17,043 bases of DNA from DASXRA01 sp035263725 (lineage in GTDB: Bacteria; Actinomycetota; Actinomycetes; Mycobacteriales; Jatrophihabitantaceae). Below are positions 7,163 through 15,283 of the stretch, piece by piece. The stretch spans positions 1 through 17,043 of the forward strand of contig DATFRC010000050.1 in NCBI GenBank assembly GCA_035263725.1, read 5' to 3'. How positions within the stretch are numbered: the stretch's first letter is position 1; every line of letters starts with the position of its first letter. The translations under genes were made by a program, and so were the position numbers. Below the pieces are notes generated by a model, which made no database searches, had not been told where the DNA came from, and worked only from the letters and a program-made list of their open reading frames with translations.

Positions 7163-8692
7163 TCAGGGGGTGCGTAGGACGTCTAGCAGGGCGGTGCCGA
7201 CCGGGGAGCCCAGCCCGGTGCAGGCGTCCCAGCCCGGGCCGGCCGAATAGGCGCCGTTGTCGCCGGAGGTGATGTCGCGAAACCCCGGCGCCGGTTGGCC
7301 GGCCCGTACGCCGGCGTATAGTGCCGGCTGGGGCATCCCGAGTGGGCGGGCGAGCGCCTGCGCCAGCCGGGCGGCCAGTGCCGCCCAGAGCGGTGCCGCT
7401 GCGCTCGTTCCGCCGAACACCAAAGCCTCGCCGTCGACGTAGACCTGGTAGCCCGTGCTCGGGTCGGCGTTGGCGGCCACGTCCGGCACGCCGCGTCCGG
7501 TGCCGCCATCGGGGCGGGGCGGCACACCGGCGTTTGCCTGCCAGGACGGCAGGTCGTAGACGTCGCTGACCCCGCCGCCAGTGGCGCCTCCGCCCGAGCC
7601 GCCGTTCCATACAGTCTCGCTGGATACGGTGCCAGTCGACGGATCGGCGTGCAGGGTCGTCCCGCCGCAGCCGAGCACGTTCGGGCTGGACGCCGGGAAG
7701 TCGCAGTGCACGCCGCTACCGGCTCCGTCGCTGCTGCCGTTGTCGCCGGATGCCGCGGTCACCGTGACGCCCAGCGCGGCGGCGTCCGCGAACGCGCCGT
7801 CCATCGCGGAACGCGCCTGACCGGTCCACGAGTCCTCGCTCTGCCCCCAGCTGATGCTGATCGCGGTCGGCGTCGGGTCCGCATGTGTCGCAGTACTTAC
7901 CGCATCGAGGAATCCGGCGTCGGTGTTCGGCGCGAAGTAGACAACCAGGCTGGATCTCGGGGCGATGCCGCCGGCCACTTCGATGTCCAGCACCACTTCG
8001 CCGTCGGCGCTTCCGGGGTCGCCCACGGGTTGATTGCCAGCGCCGTCGACGCCCACCGCGCTGAGGTCCGGGGCAGCGAGGCCGAGGCCGGCGAAGTAAT
8101 GATCCAGGTCGGACTGGACGTACCCGCCACCCAGCTCGATGATCGCGATCGTCCGGCCGCTGCCATCCGTACTCTCGGGCATGGAGTAGATGCGGGCGAG
8201 CTGCGGCGGGCTGTAGCTGGTGGCGGCGGCATCAGGCGTGACGGTGCGGAAGTGGCTGTGCGCCTGCGGACGGTCGTCCAGTCCCAGCACCGCGACGACG
8301 ACGCCCGCGAGCGCTTTCGGTAGCGACAGTCCACCCTCGCGGTAACGGTGCTCGATTTTATCGGGTCGGCGAACCCGCGATAGCGAGGTCCCGAATGCCG
8401 TGCTGAGGACGCCTGCCGATCCGGCGATGCGCACCCGGCGCGATGCGGCGTCGACGTCGAGCACGTCGATGCCGAGCTCGCGCAGCGCGGAGGTCACCGT
8501 GTCGACATCGGCCGGGTCCGCGCCGTGCTGAGTGGCCAGCTCAGCAGTGGCGAGGCGGGCGTCCGGCGGCAGCGGAGCGCGCCGCCGCAGCACGAGCGTC
8601 GCGCTGAGCCTTTCGGACGCGTCAATCGGGCCGATCAACTCGATGTCAGCCAGGGGCGGGCGAAAGCTACCGGGCAGTGTCACAGCGCCCAT
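7163..8692 (-). CDS. Sedolisin / kumamolisin-type serine-carboxyl peptidase (S53)
   Basis: The 509-residue protein has a pro-kumamolisin activation domain (about 10-150) and an S53 catalytic domain (about 155-509). The tetrad is complete: Glu232 and Asp236 in GEVVLDIE, Asp317 in ASGDNGS, and Ser430 in GGTSAAAPL. The calcium site segment DITSGDNGAYSAGPGWD lies at about 473-489. Spacings (4 between Glu and Asp, 113 between Asp and Ser) agree with kumamolisin. These enzymes are acid-active endopeptidases that mature by cleaving the propeptide. No signal peptide or membrane segment is seen, though kumamolisin itself also lacks an obvious one, so location is uncertain. The start is 16 bases after the stop of the HtrA-like gene, so the two are probably co-transcribed. 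It converges on nrdB. Confidence 0.95.
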   Translation of the reverse strand: MGAVTLPGSFRPPLADIELIGPIDASERLSATLVLRRRAPLPPDARLATAELATQHGADPADVDTVTSALRELGIDVLDVDAASRRVRIAGSAGVLSTAFGTSLSRVRRPDKIEHRYREGGLSLPKALAGVVVAVLGLDDRPQAHSHFRTVTPDAAATSYSPPQLARIYSMPESTDGSGRTIAIIELGGGYVQSDLDHYFAGLGLAAPDLSAVGVDGAGNQPVGDPGSADGEVVLDIEVAGGIAPRSSLVVYFAPNTDAGFLDAVSTATHADPTPTAISISWGQSEDSWTGQARSAMDGAFADAAALGVTVTAASGDNGSSDGAGSGVHCDFPASSPNVLGCGGTTLHADPSTGTVSSETVWNGGSGGGATGGGVSDVYDLPSWQANAGVPPRPDGGTGRGVPDVAANADPSTGYQVYVDGEALVFGGTSAAAPLWAALAARLAQALARPLGMPQPALYAGVRAGQPAPGFRDITSGDNGAYSAGPGWDACTGLGSPVGTALLDVLRTP

Positions 8693-8708
8693 TCTGGCGT
8701 AGTACGCG

Positions 8709-9626
8709 TCAAGCGTCGGCGAGTTCCCGCGGCACGGCGACGACGTCGACGAGCGCGCCGTTGCGCCAGACGGTGATCTCCACGCGCCGCCCGATCGCGT
8801 CCTCGACCATGCGCTTCTGCAGCGCTGTCGTGGTCACCACCGGATCGCCGTCGACCGCGACGAGGACGTCGCCCACCCGCAGCCCGGCCTGAGCGGCGGG
8901 GCTGCCCTCGATCACCTCGGCGACGCGCATGCCGCTGCGGCGTCCGAGACGCTCGACCAGCGGGGGAGGCAGCGGAGCTTGCGCGCCGGCCACGCCGAGC
9001 CAGGCCCGGCGCACCCGGCCGCTTCGCATGAGCGTGGTGATGATCTGCCGGGTGGTGTCGTTGATCGGCACCGCCAGTCCCACACCGATGCCCGCCACGG
9101 CCGTGTTCACGCCGACGACGTGGCCCCTGCTGTTGGCTAGCGCACCGCCGCTGTTGCCCGGATTGAGCGCCGCATCCGTCTGGATCACCTCGTCGACAAC
9201 GCGTCCCGCCCTGGTGGGCAGCGAGCGGCCAAGTGCAGAGACGATGCCGGCCGTGACGCTGCCGGCGAGACCCAACGGGTTGCCGAGGGCGACGACGAGT
9301 TGGCCCACCCGGAGTTGGGCGGCGTCGCCGAGCGTGACGGCCGGCGGCACTGCGCCGCGGGCACGCAGCACCGCGAGATCGGAGAGCGCATCACGCCCGA
9401 TTACGTCCGTGCGGACCTCGGTGCCGTCGGCGAACGCCGCCTCGGCACCGTCGGCACCCTCGACAACGTGCGCGCTGGTCAGGAGAAAGCCGTCGTTGGT
9501 TATCACGCTCGCGCTTCCCGCGCCCTGCCCGCGCCGAGTGCGCACCCGTAGGCTCGCGACGCTCGGCAGCACCGTCTCGGCGACGCGCACCACTGTCGCG
9601 GAGTAGGCGTCCAATTCGTCGCTCAT
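8709..9626 (-). CDS. HtrA/DegP-like trypsin-fold serine protease with PDZ domain (S1C)
   Basis: The 305-residue protein has a trypsin-like domain with His53 in TSAHVV, Asp83 in LSDLAVL and Ser159 in NPGNSGGAL, then one PDZ domain (about 205-300) containing SPAAQAGLRVGDVLVAVDG. HtrA proteases clear or refold damaged proteins. Most actinobacterial HtrA proteins have a long N-terminal tail and a membrane helix; this one begins directly at the protease domain, so it looks soluble and possibly cytoplasmic. The ATG at 9626 is chosen for the GAGGG just upstream and because homology begins there; an in-frame extension to 9704 is polar and adds no signal peptide. It is first in a likely two-gene operon with the S53 peptidase. 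Confidence 0.94.
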   Translation of the reverse strand: MSDELDAYSATVVRVAETVLPSVASLRVRTRRGQGAGSASVITNDGFLLTSAHVVEGADGAEAAFADGTEVRTDVIGRDALSDLAVLRARGAVPPAVTLGDAAQLRVGQLVVALGNPLGLAGSVTAGIVSALGRSLPTRAGRVVDEVIQTDAALNPGNSGGALANSRGHVVGVNTAVAGIGVGLAVPINDTTRQIITTLMRSGRVRRAWLGVAGAQAPLPPPLVERLGRRSGMRVAEVIEGSPAAQAGLRVGDVLVAVDGDPVVTTTALQKRMVEDAIGRRVEITVWRNGALVDVVAVPRELADA

Positions 9627-9785
9627 GCCCTCTGTCTCTCGTCGCGTGAGCGCTGCTCGCTGGTTGCGCTGTTCACGCGCCGAGACGCCCACTCGTCGGG
9701 TCAACCTCCTGCCCGGCAGCTTCGTGCCTGACGTTCGCCTTAAGCGGACGGTTAATCATGTCGGTACCCGGGGGAAGATGGACGC

Positions 9786-10019
9786 ATGACGAGCCGAATC
9801 GAGGCCTGGGCAGGCCAGCACATGTCCGACTCCGAGGCGGCACGCGCCGACGCCGAGGCGGCACAGTACGCCGAGAGCCGCAGACGGGCCGCCCGAGTCG
9901 TGGCGGCGTGCTCGTCCGACGCGGACGAGTTCCGCCTGCTCGCCGAGATGCTCGGCCTCGATCGCGCGGATCTCGTCGCCGCGCGGCGGCGTACGAAGAA
10001 CTCGCACCGAGCCGCATAG
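9786..10019 (+). CDS. Small hypothetical protein (77 aa)
   Basis: I do not recognise this family. The product is Ala- and Arg-rich and probably all helical: an acidic first third (SDSEAARADAEAAQYAE), an Arg patch ESRRRAARVV, then EFRLLAEMLGLDRADLVAARRR, which reads as a short helix-turn-helix-like hairpin. Cys42 is the only cysteine. There is no signal peptide or membrane segment. GGGGGAAG about eight bases before the ATG is a good ribosome binding site, and codon bias matches neighbouring genes, so it is probably real. It is divergent from the HtrA-like gene across 159 bases, and sits 34 bases before the aldo/keto reductase start, which might make it the first gene of a pair. Confidence 0.6.
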   Translation: MTSRIEAWAGQHMSDSEAARADAEAAQYAESRRRAARVVAACSSDADEFRLLAEMLGLDRADLVAARRRTKNSHRAA

Positions 10020-10041
10020 CGCGCCGGCTTACCCGGCCGAA

Positions 10042-10047
10042 TAGGCT
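10042..10047 (+). promoter_or_regulatory. Possible -10 element for a leaderless aldo/keto reductase transcript
   Basis: TAGGCT matches TAnnnT and ends six bases before the GTG at 10054, which has no Shine-Dalgarno sequence. This spacing would start transcription on the start codon. No clear -35 element is seen. Confidence 0.3.
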
Positions 10048-10053
10048 CACTGC

Positions 10054-11103
10054 GTGGAATATCGGCAGCTTGGCAGGTCGGGGCTACGCGTTTCGGCGCT
10101 CACCCTCGGCACCATGACGTTCGGCGGCGTCGGCTGGGCGAGTGCCGTCGGCACCACCGACCTCGACGGGGCGAAGCGCCAGATCGGGATGTGCATCGAC
10201 GCGGGCGTCAACCTGTTCGACACCGCGGACGCGTACTCGGGTGGAGTTTCCGAGGAGATCCTCGGCCAGGCACTCGGCGGCACACGTGACGACGTGCTGA
10301 TCGCGACCAAGGTCCGTATGCCCATGGGCGACGGCCCCAACGACGCGGGCCTGTCGCGGCACCACGTGATCCGCGGGTGCGAGGCGTCGTTGCGGCGACT
10401 GGGCACCGACCACATCGATCTGTACCAGGTGCACGAGTGGGACGGGCAGACGCTGCTCGACGAGTCGCTCGGCGCCCTGGATTCGCTGGTGCAGTCGGGC
10501 AAGGTGCGCTACGTGGGCGCATCCAATTACGCCGGCTGGCAGCTGATGAAGGCGCTCGGCGTCGCCGACCGGAACCACGCCCCCCGATTCGTCAGCCAGC
10601 AGATCTACTACTCACTGCAGGCGCGCGACGCAGAGTACGAACTGGTGCCGCTCTCGCTGGACCAAGGGCTGGGCATCCTGGTGTGGAGCCCGCTCGCCGG
10701 CGGCCTTCTCTCCGGCAAATACCGCCGTTCCGACCGCAACCCGGAGGGCACCCGCCGGTTCGTCGGCTGGGACGAGCCGCCCGTGTACGACGAGGCCAAG
10801 CTCTACGACACGATCGAGCTGCTGCTCGAGGTCGCGGCCGGGCACGGCGTCTCCGCCGCGCAGGTCGCGCTGGCGTGGACGCTGGGCCGGCCAGGTATCA
10901 CCTCGGTGGTGATCGGGGCGCGTACCGATGAACAGCTCGCCGACAACCTGGCCGCCGCCTCACTGCGGCTCACCGGCGACGAGCGGGCAAGGCTCGACGA
11001 GGTGAGCGCGATGCCGCTGCTCTACCCATACTGGCACCAGGCCAATACCGCGGCAGACCGCCTGAGCGACGCCGACCGCAGCCTGCTGGGTCCGTATATC
11101 TAA
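10054..11103 (+). CDS. Aldo/keto reductase
   Basis: The 349-residue TIM-barrel oxidoreductase uses NADPH to reduce aldehydes or ketones. The catalytic tetrad is visible: Asp56 in NLFDTADAY, Tyr61, Lys86 in IATKVRM and His127 in DLYQVHEWD. The cofactor-binding end has TSVVIGARTDEQLADNLAA (about 287-305). It resembles the bacterial YajO/Tas-like group of general aldo/keto reductases; substrate is unknown. The GTG at 10054 is the natural start because the family's opening YRQLGRSGLRVSAL follows at once. It converges on a second aldo/keto reductase across 107 bases that show no recognisable element. Confidence 0.94.
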   Translation: MEYRQLGRSGLRVSALTLGTMTFGGVGWASAVGTTDLDGAKRQIGMCIDAGVNLFDTADAYSGGVSEEILGQALGGTRDDVLIATKVRMPMGDGPNDAGLSRHHVIRGCEASLRRLGTDHIDLYQVHEWDGQTLLDESLGALDSLVQSGKVRYVGASNYAGWQLMKALGVADRNHAPRFVSQQIYYSLQARDAEYELVPLSLDQGLGILVWSPLAGGLLSGKYRRSDRNPEGTRRFVGWDEPPVYDEAKLYDTIELLLEVAAGHGVSAAQVALAWTLGRPGITSVVIGARTDEQLADNLAAASLRLTGDERARLDEVSAMPLLYPYWHQANTAADRLSDADRSLLGPYI

Positions 11104-11210
11104 CGGCAGCGGCAGGCGCTTGCGCGGAACAGCGGAACGCGACCCTCGAGAAGGACCCGTGAGGCGATGAGGCTCGCGCGAAGGGCCGCCGAGAGACAGG
11201 CACTGGCGGA

Positions 11211-12236
11211 TTAGGCCGTGGCGCTGCGCCGCCACAGGTCGATGCCGCCGTCGACGGCGTGCTTGTCGATCTCGGCCAGCTCCTCTTCGTCGAAACCCAG
11301 CGTACGCAGCGCACCGAGGTTCTCGTCGAGCTGCACGACGCTGCTGGCGCCGATCAGCACCGACGTCACCCGGGGGTCGCGAAGGCACCAGGCCAGCGCC
11401 ATCTGGGCGAGGGACTGGCCGCGCCGCTTCGCGATGTCGTTCAGCGCCCGGATGTGCGTCACGTTCTGCTCGGTGAGCCAATCGCGAGACAGCGACGAAC
11501 CCTCCGCCATCCGAGAATCCGCCGGCACTCCATCGAGGTATTTGCCGGTGAGCATGCCCTGGGCGAGGGGCGAGAATGCGATGCAGCCGATGCCCTCTTC
11601 CTCCAGCGTCTCAAGCAGCCCACGCTCGATCCAGCGGTTGAGCATCGAGTAGGACGGCTGGTGGATCAAGAGCGGGGTGCCCAAGTCACGCAGGATCTGT
11701 GCCGCGTCGGCCGTGCGCTCCGCGGAGTACGACGAGATGCCGGCATACAGCGCCTTGCCCTGGCGCACCGCGGCGTCCAGCGCGCCCATCGTTTCCTCGA
11801 GCGGAGTGTCGGGGTCGAAGCGGTGCGAGTAGAAGACGTCGACGTAGTCGAGGCCCATGCGGGCAAGCGACTGGTCGAGGCTTGCCAGTAGGTACTTGCG
11901 CGATCCGAACTCGCCGTACGGGCCCGGCCACATGTCCCAGCCGGCTTTCGTCGAGATGAACAACTCGTCGCGATAGGGCTTGAGGTCCGCGCGCACGGCT
12001 TGGCCGAAGTTCATCTCTGCGCTGCCGTAGGGCGGGCCGTAGTTGTTGGCCAGGTCGAAGTGCGTGATGCCTCGATCGAACGCCGCGCGCAGGATCGCCC
12101 GCTGCGTGTCAAGCGGCCGGTCGTCGCCGAAGTTGTGCCACAGGCCGAGCGAGATCAGCGGCAGCTTGACACCGCTGCGCCCGCAGCGCTGGTAGGTCAT
12201 CTCGTCGTAGCGGTTCTGGGCGGCAACGTAGCTCAC
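11211..12236 (-). CDS. Aldo/keto reductase, MgrA/YghZ (L-glyceraldehyde 3-phosphate reductase) type
   Basis: The 341-residue protein is close to E. coli YghZ/GpR along its length, with the family-specific segments LISLGLWHNFGD, LANNYGPPYGSAE, STKAGWDMWPGPYG and the long GSRKYLLASLDQSL. The tetrad is Asp61, Tyr66, Lys97 and His138 (FYSHRFD). YghZ reduces L-glyceraldehyde 3-phosphate and detoxifies methylglyoxal; the same function is likely but not proven here. The GTG at 12236 is chosen because the resulting N-terminus YVAAQNRYDEM aligns with the YghZ beginning; an ATG at 12200 is possible. The ribosome binding site is weak. It lies 59 bases after the acyl-CoA ligase stop on the same strand, so it may be the last gene of that unit. 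Confidence 0.93.
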   Translation of the reverse strand: MSYVAAQNRYDEMTYQRCGRSGVKLPLISLGLWHNFGDDRPLDTQRAILRAAFDRGITHFDLANNYGPPYGSAEMNFGQAVRADLKPYRDELFISTKAGWDMWPGPYGEFGSRKYLLASLDQSLARMGLDYVDVFYSHRFDPDTPLEETMGALDAAVRQGKALYAGISSYSAERTADAAQILRDLGTPLLIHQPSYSMLNRWIERGLLETLEEEGIGCIAFSPLAQGMLTGKYLDGVPADSRMAEGSSLSRDWLTEQNVTHIRALNDIAKRRGQSLAQMALAWCLRDPRVTSVLIGASSVVQLDENLGALRTLGFDEEELAEIDKHAVDGGIDLWRRSATA

Positions 12237-12295
12237 GTCCGTCAGCCTACGAGCAGCTCCGTCGCTAGCCGACGGCGCGGGGAGCCCGGTATCTG

Positions 12296-13924
12296 CTAGG
12301 CCGTGGGCAGCTGGTAGCTGGCGAACTGATCGCGCAACGTCCGCTTCGAGAACTTGCCGACACTGGTCTTCGGCACCTCGTCGATGAACGCGACGTCGTC
12401 GGGCATCTGCCAGCTGGTGAACTTCGGCCGCAGGAAGTCGAGCACCTCCTCCTTGGTCAGCTCTTCGCCGGGCTTGACGACCACGCAGGCGAGCGGGCGC
12501 TCCATCCACCTCGGGTGCGGCACCGCGATCACGGCGGCCTCGGACACCTTCGGATGCGCCATGATCTCGTTCTCCAGCTCGACAGTGCTGATCCACTCGC
12601 CGCCCGACTTGACGAGATCCTTCGTCCGGTCGACCAGGCGCAGATATCCCAATGGCGAGATCGCCCCCACGTCGCCGGTACGCAACCAGCCGTCCGCCGA
12701 GAACTGCTCGCCCGGCTCGTCCGTGCGGTAGTACTGGCTGGCGATCCAAGGGCCGCGGCACTCCAGCTCGCCGACCGCCGTGTTGTCCCAGGGCAGTAGC
12801 TCGCGCGTGCCGGGATCGACAACGCGCATTTCCACGCCGGGAGCGGCGATGCCCGCCGTCGCCCGGACATCCGCCTGCTCCTCCTCGGAGCACCCGTCGA
12901 ACTCGCTGCGCAGGTAGGCGACACTGCCCAGCGGCGACAGCTCGGTCATGCCCCACGCCTGTGTGATCGGCAGGCCGATCTTGGCTCGCCACGCCTCGGA
13001 GAGGGCCTTCGGCACCGCGGAGCCGCCACAGATGATCGTGCGCAGGTGCGACAGATCGCGCCCCTCGAGGTACGGCACCAGCGCCATCCAGATCGTCGGT
13101 ACTCCGCCGGTGATCGTGACCTGTTCCGTCTCGAGCAGGTCGATGATCGCCTGCGGAGACAGATCCGGGCCCGGCATCACCAGCGACGCGCCGGCCATCG
13201 CCGCCGTGTACGGCAAGCCCCACGCGTTGGCGTGGAACATCGGCACGACGGGCAGGATCGTGTCCCGTTCACTGATGCTGAACACCGCTGCGCTCATCGA
13301 CGCCAACGAATGCAGCCACGTCGAGCGGTGGCTGTACAGGACACCCTTCGGATGGCCGGTGGTGCCCGTCGTGTAGCACATTGCGGCGGCCCGGTTCTCC
13401 TCGGTGACCCGATCGCTGAAGTCGACCTCGTCCGCGCCGTCGACGACCTCCGCCCAATGCAGGATGCGCGGATCAGCGGGGATCTCGGCCGGGGCGCCGT
13501 CGTCCATGACGATCACGTGCTTGACGGTGTCGAGGCTCGGCAGGTACCTGCTGAACAAGGGCAGCAGCGACCGATCGACGAAGAACGCCTCGTCCTCGGC
13601 GTGATTAGCCGTGTAGACAAACTGCTCGCGCGCGTAGCGCAGGTTGCCGGTGTGCAAGATCCGCCCGGTGCCTGGCACCGCAAAGTACAGCTGCGTGTGC
13701 CGGGCGGTGTTCCACGCGAACGTGCCCACCCGGCCGTCATCGCCGATGCCGAGCGAGTCCAGGGCCGACGCCAGCCGGCGGGCTCCGGCAGCCAGCTCCG
13801 CGTACGTCATGCGCTCGAGGCCGGTTACGGTGCGCGTCGTGACCGTCTTCGCACCGAAGTACTGCTCGCACCGGGCGAGCAGCCAGTTGATCGTGAGCGG
13901 CAGGTCTTGCATCAGCCCGTCCAT
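12296..13924 (-). CDS. Acyl-CoA synthetase, fatty acid:CoA ligase (FadD/AlkK-like)
   Basis: This 542-residue adenylate-forming enzyme activates a fatty acid as an acyl-adenylate and transfers it to CoA. Motifs are the phosphate loop YTTGTTGHPKG (184-194), the substrate and adenine region PMFHANAWG and WGMTELSPLG, DGWLRTGDVG with the ribose-binding Asp, the hinge DRTKDLVKSGGEWIS, and the C-terminal catalytic Lys in KTSVGKFSKR. The N-terminal PLTINWLL and the TGNLRYAREQFVYTANHAED segment resemble medium- to long-chain ligases of the AlkK/FadD group; chain length cannot be read off. The ATG at 13924 is preferred by family N-terminus; a TTG at 13960, six bases after the upstream stop, and an ATG at 13912 are alternatives, and none has a clear ribosome binding site. 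It follows the hydrolase closely on the same strand. Confidence 0.93.
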   Translation of the reverse strand: MDGLMQDLPLTINWLLARCEQYFGAKTVTTRTVTGLERMTYAELAAGARRLASALDSLGIGDDGRVGTFAWNTARHTQLYFAVPGTGRILHTGNLRYAREQFVYTANHAEDEAFFVDRSLLPLFSRYLPSLDTVKHVIVMDDGAPAEIPADPRILHWAEVVDGADEVDFSDRVTEENRAAAMCYTTGTTGHPKGVLYSHRSTWLHSLASMSAAVFSISERDTILPVVPMFHANAWGLPYTAAMAGASLVMPGPDLSPQAIIDLLETEQVTITGGVPTIWMALVPYLEGRDLSHLRTIICGGSAVPKALSEAWRAKIGLPITQAWGMTELSPLGSVAYLRSEFDGCSEEEQADVRATAGIAAPGVEMRVVDPGTRELLPWDNTAVGELECRGPWIASQYYRTDEPGEQFSADGWLRTGDVGAISPLGYLRLVDRTKDLVKSGGEWISTVELENEIMAHPKVSEAAVIAVPHPRWMERPLACVVVKPGEELTKEEVLDFLRPKFTSWQMPDDVAFIDEVPKTSVGKFSKRTLRDQFASYQLPTA

Positions 13925-13966
13925 GCCGGGAATCGTGCCCGCGAACGAGGCCGTCAGCAACGGGTG

Positions 13967-15259
13967 TCACGGGTAGCTCCGGGTGATCAGGTACCTGCGG
14001 GTGCGTGCCGTCCCGGCCGTGAGGAAGCCGGCGAGCCCGGAAAGATAGGCGGCGACCGAAGGGTCGCGGCTCGCGTCGATGTCGGCCGCGCCCGGGACGT
14101 AGCTGGCGTTGATGTCGTGGTTGGCGATGATGGCGCCGTGATCGTGATGGACGGTGACGGTGGTGACGTTGACCCGGTCGGGATTGGGCGCACCGTCGAG
14201 ATGCGGCACGACGTCACAGTCGTTCTCGATAGCCAGCACATCGACATCTCCCGGGACAGCGCCAGCAACCGGCCCGATCGGTGCGCCGGCCGTCACCACG
14301 TGCGACACATGGAACTCGGTACCCGTTGCCAGGTGCCGGGCTGCGTCGATCGCCACCATTCCGCCCTCACTGTGCCCGACGAGCAGCACATCGTCGCTTG
14401 GCTGCACGCCGGCTCGGTGCATTGCCTCGACGATGCCCCGCTCGTAGGTGGTGACCTCGCCGGCGATCGCGCGCAGGTTCGTGACGAGACTCGTGACGTC
14501 GTGGTTATGCAGCGCGGGTGACCAGTCCTTCGTGCCCGGGACGTCGACGATCACGTGGCGGTGGCCGTCCGTGCCCTGCAGCAGCCGCACATCGATCTCG
14601 CCGGGCCGGCCGAGATGCCGTAGGCCGAGCCCGGCCAGCACGTCGCGCAGGTTGCGCGGCGGCCCGGCTGCGTCGGCCACCGTGTCGTCGCCGAGCGAGG
14701 TCACCTGCGGCGAGCCGTCGTCGAACGCCCGCGAGAGCAGCCGAGTGCCGCCGGACACCGAGCCCCAGGTGAAGACGTCGGCAGAGGCGCCGATTGCCAG
14801 GTCGGCGAGCTCCGGGTCGTCGGTGAGCAGCCGCTGCAAGGCTGCGCCCGGCGCGCCCCGACCGAAGGCCGCCGCGGCGTCGGCGATGGCGGCCGGCGCG
14901 TGCACCAGCGCATCGACTTCGGGCGCGATGCGTTGGTCGAGCCGGTCCGCGGCGATATAGGCGGCGGCAGCGGCACGCAGGCCCATGTCGACCGCAGAAC
15001 ATCGAGCGGCCAGCCAGGTGATCCCGTTGGGACCGTCCAGCGCGGCGAGCAGCCGGGCCTCGAATTCCCCCGCACCGCCCGGGTCGAGCACCGCGGACGC
15101 TATGACTGCCGGGTGCACGAGGTAGCCGTGCAAGCGGAGGGCAGCCTCGCCCGTGCTCCCGGCAGCGCTGCCGAACAGCCGGGCGGCGGCCGTCATGTCG
15201 TCGTAGTGGGCCTCGACACCGTTCGCGCCGCCACGCACCGACACGGGCCCGCCCATCAC
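13967..15259 (-). CDS. ESX-like N-terminal region fused to alpha/beta hydrolase
   Basis: The 430-residue product has two parts. Residues 14-135 are Ala-rich and helical, with YIAAD at 101-105 matching the YxxxD/E type VII secretion motif near the end of a helix. Residues about 220-430 form an alpha/beta hydrolase: the strand HVIVDVPGTKDW, the nucleophile elbow GHSEGG with Ser297, a likely acid among Asp347/Asp349 in NDCDVVPHLDG, and a likely catalytic His381 in ANHDINASYV. It is probably a lipase or esterase acting at the envelope or outside; the substrate is unknown. There is no Sec signal peptide. It starts with GTG-ATG 24 bases after the WXG100-like gene stop; the ribosome binding site is weak and a GTG a few codons later is possible. 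The acyl-CoA ligase follows. Confidence 0.8.
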   Translation of the reverse strand: MMGGPVSVRGGANGVEAHYDDMTAAARLFGSAAGSTGEAALRLHGYLVHPAVIASAVLDPGGAGEFEARLLAALDGPNGITWLAARCSAVDMGLRAAAAAYIAADRLDQRIAPEVDALVHAPAAIADAAAAFGRGAPGAALQRLLTDDPELADLAIGASADVFTWGSVSGGTRLLSRAFDDGSPQVTSLGDDTVADAAGPPRNLRDVLAGLGLRHLGRPGEIDVRLLQGTDGHRHVIVDVPGTKDWSPALHNHDVTSLVTNLRAIAGEVTTYERGIVEAMHRAGVQPSDDVLLVGHSEGGMVAIDAARHLATGTEFHVSHVVTAGAPIGPVAGAVPGDVDVLAIENDCDVVPHLDGAPNPDRVNVTTVTVHHDHGAIIANHDINASYVPGAADIDASRDPSVAAYLSGLAGFLTAGTARTRRYLITRSYP

Positions 15260-15283
15260 GAGCCCGCCGCAGGTGCCCGCATG

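Noticed and set aside
12237..13223. Minus-strand in-frame extension of the YghZ-like gene, up to 670 residues
   Set aside because: The extension overlaps the acyl-CoA ligase gene in another frame on the same strand, is low-complexity Arg/Gly-rich and has no family resemblance; the enzyme homology begins only at 12236.
13046..14521. Plus-strand open frame of 491 codons
   Set aside because: It is antisense to the acyl-CoA ligase and hydrolase genes, whose motifs are unmistakable; the translation is Arg/His/Val-rich without any recognisable domain, a common GC-rich shadow.
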